Shown: positions 60,807 to 64,000 of the stretch, in pieces | Numbering within the stretch: the stretch's first letter is position 1 | Layout of the letters: each line of letters opens with the position of its first letter | Assembly (NCBI RefSeq): GCF_004346035.1 | Contig: NZ_SLZN01000016.1 | Span: 1 to 64,000 of the forward strand | Direction: 5' to 3' | Source of the DNA: Acidomonas methanolica | GTDB taxonomy: Bacteria; Pseudomonadota; Alphaproteobacteria; Acetobacterales; Acetobacteraceae | Length of the DNA stretch: 64,000 nt | Notes under the pieces: model-generated | The model's input: only the letters and a program-made list of their open reading frames with translations | The model's database searches: none | Told to the model about the DNA's origin: nothing | Translations under genes and position numbers: made by a program

Positions 60807-61924
60807 GCGATTGCCTCATCGCGCGCTCGCATTGCCTCGACGTAGAGTCGTTCAAGTGCCGCGCTGGCGCGTATCGAATCAGCACCACCCACTTCGATCA
60901 ATTGTTGGAGTCGCGCGGCGGCTGTCGCGAGCGTTCCCTGAACATCGATATTGGCCAGATCGTCTTTTGTCGGCTGGGCGATCAGTCCATCGCTGGAAAC
61001 TATGAGCCAGCGCAGTTCATGGGCAAGATCATCCTCTAGTTTTTGGAGGATGGACACTCGATCGGCAAGGGAGACTGCACCGACCAGGGTGAGATTGAGT
61101 AACGACTTCGCAGGATCGCCCCCAGCTCGCAAGGCAACTACATTTCGATCAAAATCATCAATATGGGCGATTTCCCATTGCTGTGTGAGCCATCTGTAGC
61201 GGCCGGTTTCAACTCTTTCCAGTTTAGGCGGCTCACCATATTTCACGTCGGCAACGATCACACTCCCTGGCTCATTACGGCCGAAACGGTCCGCCTCCGG
61301 CGTTCCACTATAGGCTGTACGCTCGTTGACAATGAGGTGACCGTGCCAATCGCCGAGGGCAAGATAGTCCAATCTGGATGCGCGCGCGCGATCTGGTGGG
61401 ATAATGTTGGTCGCCTCACTGCTCCCCCCAAACTCTGTGATCGAACCATGTCCCAAGCCGATGCGCACGACGCCTGGAGGAGTCACCATGTCGTCGAATA
61501 GGCTCGTCGGATCGTCGCGTGTTCTACGATGATCAAGTGGGGCGGGTAGCAGCCAGGCCCCGTCCTCAAGTGCAACAGCCTCGGGGACATCTACCACATG
61601 GACATTCTCAGGCGCCTTGGCGCGGACGCGGGTCCAGAGCCCGCCGGCGCGCGCATGATCGTGATTGCCTGGCATCAACCACCAATTCGCCGATGCTCGA
61701 CTCATGCGCGACAAGGCTTGCACGAGAATGCGGTCGCCGGGATCGACATTATCGAAGACATCGCCAACGACCAAGATGTGCTGAGCGGAATTATCCACTG
61801 CGATGTTCCCGATCCTATCGATCACATCGAGGCGCGCTTCCGTTAAGGTGGACCGGACATCATCGGGGAATCCACCAAAAGGTTTGCCGAGTTGCCAGTC
61901 AGCGGTATGGACGACACGAACCAT
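60803..61924 (-). CDS. Mre11/SbcD/YhaM-like metallophosphoesterase
   Basis: A 373-residue calcineurin-like phosphoesterase of the DNA-repair exonuclease type. Metal-binding motifs are HTADWQLG (6-13), GDVFDN (about 54), GNHDHA (about 85) and LGHGSI (near 157). The usual D-x-H of motif I reads D-W-Q, so one ligand may be replaced. It is coupled to the ATPase downstream and follows the KTSC gene by 67 bp. Confidence 0.88.
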   Translation of the reverse strand: MVRVVHTADWQLGKPFGGFPDDVRSTLTEARLDVIDRIGNIAVDNSAQHILVVGDVFDNVDPGDRILVQALSRMSRASANWWLMPGNHDHARAGGLWTRVRAKAPENVHVVDVPEAVALEDGAWLLPAPLDHRRTRDDPTSLFDDMVTPPGVVRIGLGHGSITEFGGSSEATNIIPPDRARASRLDYLALGDWHGHLIVNERTAYSGTPEADRFGRNEPGSVIVADVKYGEPPKLERVETGRYRWLTQQWEIAHIDDFDRNVVALRAGGDPAKSLLNLTLVGAVSLADRVSILQKLEDDLAHELRWLIVSSDGLIAQPTKDDLANIDVQGTLATAAARLQQLIEVGGADSIRASAALERLYVEAMRARDEAIA

Positions 61925-61991
61925 TAAAGGGGCGTCCCAAATGATTCACACATGACCGCATCGCTCCAGAGTGCGCTCGGCAGCATCTTGG

Positions 61992-62201
61992 TTAGAGTTT
62001 CTGATATTGGTAGGTTCCCTTGACGTGCGAATTGAGGTAGCTGCCATGCGACGAAGCTGCCATCAGTCCCTCATACGTCCCCGATGGAACATTAAAATAT
62101 TGATAGACGCTGCCATCGAGGAACTCGACCTCTAGCGTTTCCGACTGCGCGTCATACCCAATCGATGCGATATTGCTGGAACTCACGGGTAATCGTTGCA
62201 T
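61992..62201 (-). CDS. KTSC domain protein
   Basis: A 69-residue protein consisting of one KTSC domain: SSNIASIGYDAQSETLEVEF (about 8-27) and GSVYQYFNVPSGTYEGLM (30-47), ending in GSYLNSHVKGTYQYQKL. The fold is thought to bind nucleic acid. The start overlaps the HerA stop (ATGA), so it is translated together with HerA. Confidence 0.85.
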   Translation of the reverse strand: MQRLPVSSSNIASIGYDAQSETLEVEFLDGSVYQYFNVPSGTYEGLMAASSHGSYLNSHVKGTYQYQKL

Positions 62202-63994
62202 CAGGCTTTCTCCTTCTTGGGATCACTCCATTTCGGGTCTTGTGAGCGCCAGGCGGCTGCAAGGCGCTCGTAATCTTCATCGCCGCGCGGCTTCGACCAG
62301 GCCGTAGTTACATTCGGATCAGCGCTATTAGGACGAGCGCCTTCCGGCGGTAGATTGATCCGACAACGGATTGGCAATCGAGCTGCCTCTCCCATGATGA
62401 TCGCCTCACCCGTGCGGAGCACAGGCAAGGTATCAACCAATCCGCCAAGACTGTCGGGCAACGCCGCTTTGACCTTACCCTGATCGGCGCTATTGGAGAG
62501 CCGAAGCGCCATCAGGGTGCCGCACTGCGACAATATAGTTTCATCTATCTCGGACGGGCGTTGACTAATAATCATCGCGCCGACACCGAATTTACGTCCT
62601 TCCTTGACGATCCGCTGAACCATATCACGCGCCGGATTATCCGCGTCCTTTCCGAGGTAACGATGCGCTTCTTCCATAACGACCAGCTCTGGCCGGTTGC
62701 GTCCGCCTTCTGGGAGTGATCGTCCCCAGAACATCGCTTCATAGGTAATGTTGAGAATACCGCCAATAAGATGGACCAAAACCGCGCTTGGCACCCCGGA
62801 GAGGTCCAGCACGGTGATCGGCTTGTCATGGCCGAACCAGCTCTTCAATAAATCTGGCAAGTCCTTCTTAGGCTTACCCTTCAGATCGGGTTCCCAATCT
62901 CCCGGACGCAACATGAAATCGTACTGCCGATCCAGCAGCCTTGATCGCATCTGGGTTAGTTGGCGGCGGATGTTCAGAAAGCCATGCTGGTTAATGTCAG
63001 GCAGCGCAGAACCCGCGCCAGGCGGTTGATACTTCGGAGGGCGGAGTGTTGCGGCATCACCCGCTTCATCAAGCGCTGGCTTAGTCCGCTCCTTGTCCGC
63101 CCATGTCTTGTATTCTGGATCGATGAGATCAAACCAGAGTTGCTTCAGACTGAACGGCAGTGGCGTGTTTATTGTGAGAGCGTTGACATCGACGCCCGGC
63201 ACTCCATCTGCCACAGCGAGTTTTGCAGCCTGGATCTTATCGAAGACGCCAGTGTAAGCAGGCTCGTTCAATTTCCCCATAAGAAATTCAACGAGTTGAG
63301 CTGTGTCGAGTGCCCAATACGGGACATGCAATGGCTGTTCGTCGGCTTCCGAAGTGTTGACTCGGAAGACCGCTGCAACTGATTTCAGAGCATCGCCGTA
63401 TTCACCATGAATATCGAGCAGAAGAATACGGGCGCTGGTGCAGTGAGCGCCATCGGCGGATTGACAAATCGAGCGTAAAAGGCTTGCTACGGTAGTTGAT
63501 TTTCCCGAACCTGTGGAACCTAGAACAGCGCTGTGCCGCGTTACTAGTCGATCCAGATCGATCCGAACCGGAATGCTCTCCGCGCCGGCGAGCCTGCCGA
63601 TCACCACCTGGCCGACATCGATCCCGCCATAGATACGGCTGAGATCGTCTTCGGTGACTAGATGTACTTCATCGTTTATGCCAGGATACTGACTGATGCC
63701 GCGCTCAAAACTAGTCTCGACGATTTCGCCGACCAACTGAACCGTCATCCAGCTCTCGCCGCGTTGACTTGCATCCACCAGTGTCTCTGGTGTTGCCTGC
63801 GCGCCAACCTCTGAGATGACTCCATAAAGGTCGTGGTATCCTTGCGGAATTCGCACAAAGCTACCGACCTGTGCAACGCGATAGCTGCGACCGCCAATAA
63901 TGGAAATGCCTGAAGCGACCGATTCTGCTTGGCGGACGCTCACCGTTGAGCCGGCAACGCTGCCTACACGTCCGAGAAACGTGGGAGCAGTCAT
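62201..63994 (-). CDS. HerA-type (DUF87/FtsK-like) ATPase
   Basis: A 597-residue hexameric-translocase-type ATPase. An N-terminal HAS-barrel (about 1-145) precedes Walker A LGSTGSGKST (158-167) and LLDIHGEYGDAL; Walker B is LVVMEEAHRYLG, then ISQRPSEID and an arginine-containing C-terminus. HerA works with NurA and Mre11-Rad50 in archaea, and with SIR2 or DUF4297 effectors in bacterial defence. ATG 63994 is six bases from the window end and reads ATGA with an open frame before it, so an upstream overlapping gene is likely outside the window. Confidence 0.9.
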   Translation of the reverse strand: MTAPTFLGRVGSVAGSTVSVRQAESVASGISIIGGRSYRVAQVGSFVRIPQGYHDLYGVISEVGAQATPETLVDASQRGESWMTVQLVGEIVETSFERGISQYPGINDEVHLVTEDDLSRIYGGIDVGQVVIGRLAGAESIPVRIDLDRLVTRHSAVLGSTGSGKSTTVASLLRSICQSADGAHCTSARILLLDIHGEYGDALKSVAAVFRVNTSEADEQPLHVPYWALDTAQLVEFLMGKLNEPAYTGVFDKIQAAKLAVADGVPGVDVNALTINTPLPFSLKQLWFDLIDPEYKTWADKERTKPALDEAGDAATLRPPKYQPPGAGSALPDINQHGFLNIRRQLTQMRSRLLDRQYDFMLRPGDWEPDLKGKPKKDLPDLLKSWFGHDKPITVLDLSGVPSAVLVHLIGGILNITYEAMFWGRSLPEGGRNRPELVVMEEAHRYLGKDADNPARDMVQRIVKEGRKFGVGAMIISQRPSEIDETILSQCGTLMALRLSNSADQGKVKAALPDSLGGLVDTLPVLRTGEAIIMGEAARLPIRCRINLPPEGARPNSADPNVTTAWSKPRGDEDYERLAAAWRSQDPKWSDPKKEKA

Positions 63995-64000
63995 ACCGGG

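Noticed and set aside
58161-61924. Housekeeping sbcDC
   Set aside because: No zinc-hook CxxC in the ATPase, and it is linked to herA and KTSC on mobile DNA; a specialised system is more likely.

Overview
The window is almost wholly mobile DNA from a high-GC alphaproteobacterium. The evidence is a complete alphaproteobacterial-type TraG/TrbB-I conjugation cluster, a RepA of the RPA family, the DUF2840/TraF/DUF3363-relaxase order, DUF2285/DUF6499 regulators, and a more AT-rich left part with a BRO protein and a DUF927 helicase-like protein. Genus cannot be fixed from the sequence. No housekeeping gene is visible. The only RNA-gene signal is the 3' half of a tRNA-Ser(GCT) at 18588-18651, which acts as an attachment-site scar.

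Left element (1 to about 18.59 kb). A leftward three-gene restriction-modification-like operon (methyltransferase, DExH helicase, GIY-YIG nuclease; 91-6090) resembles the yeeA-yeeB-yeeC cassette. A rightward AT-rich gene with a HEPN-like look follows. From 7.1 to 17.9 kb lies a satellite- or plasmid-like replication module: BRO/KilAC antirepressor, RepB-type primase, several small unknowns and XRE-type regulators, a DUF927 helicase-like protein and an AlpA-like excisionase. In front of these genes sits a 350-bp cluster of thirteen GTMCCTAC repeats (13864-14212) that looks like a replication origin. No integrase or virion gene is present.

Right element (about 18.59 kb to beyond 64 kb) is an integrative conjugative element (ICE). 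It begins with a large serine recombinase whose reading frame runs out through the tRNA-Ser scar, then a conserved small gene, a Fic protein and a DNA methyltransferase. The regulatory block matches the Mesorhizobium symbiosis-ICE switch: small XRE protein (QseC-like), DUF2285 protein (QseM-like), a DUF6499-DUF2285 activator split over two frames needing a +1 frameshift (FseA-like), and an excisionase (RdfS-like). RepA with iteron-like repeats, DUF2840, TraF, a lytic transglycosylase, the relaxase, TraG and trbB-C-D-E-J-K-L-F-G-I follow in one co-directional run to 42.4 kb.

Cargo (42.4-64 kb). A LysR gene, a small operon of RHH regulator, VOC protein and methyltransferase, an MFS transporter, a GNAT acetyltransferase and another VOC protein precede three defence-like units: (1) an ATPase-HNH pair of Septu (PtuAB) type with an unusual N-terminal extension; (2) a type I restriction operon (hsdM, hsdS with a C-terminal extension, a HEPN-like gene, hsdR) bracketed by roughly 115-bp direct repeats; (3) a leftward operon of HerA-type ATPase, KTSC protein, Mre11/SbcD-type phosphoesterase and Rad50/SbcC/YhaN-type ATPase, cut by the window edge. 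The last is the strongest candidate for a poorly described system. The junction at 18.59 kb suggests that two elements have accumulated in tandem at one tRNA-Ser gene.
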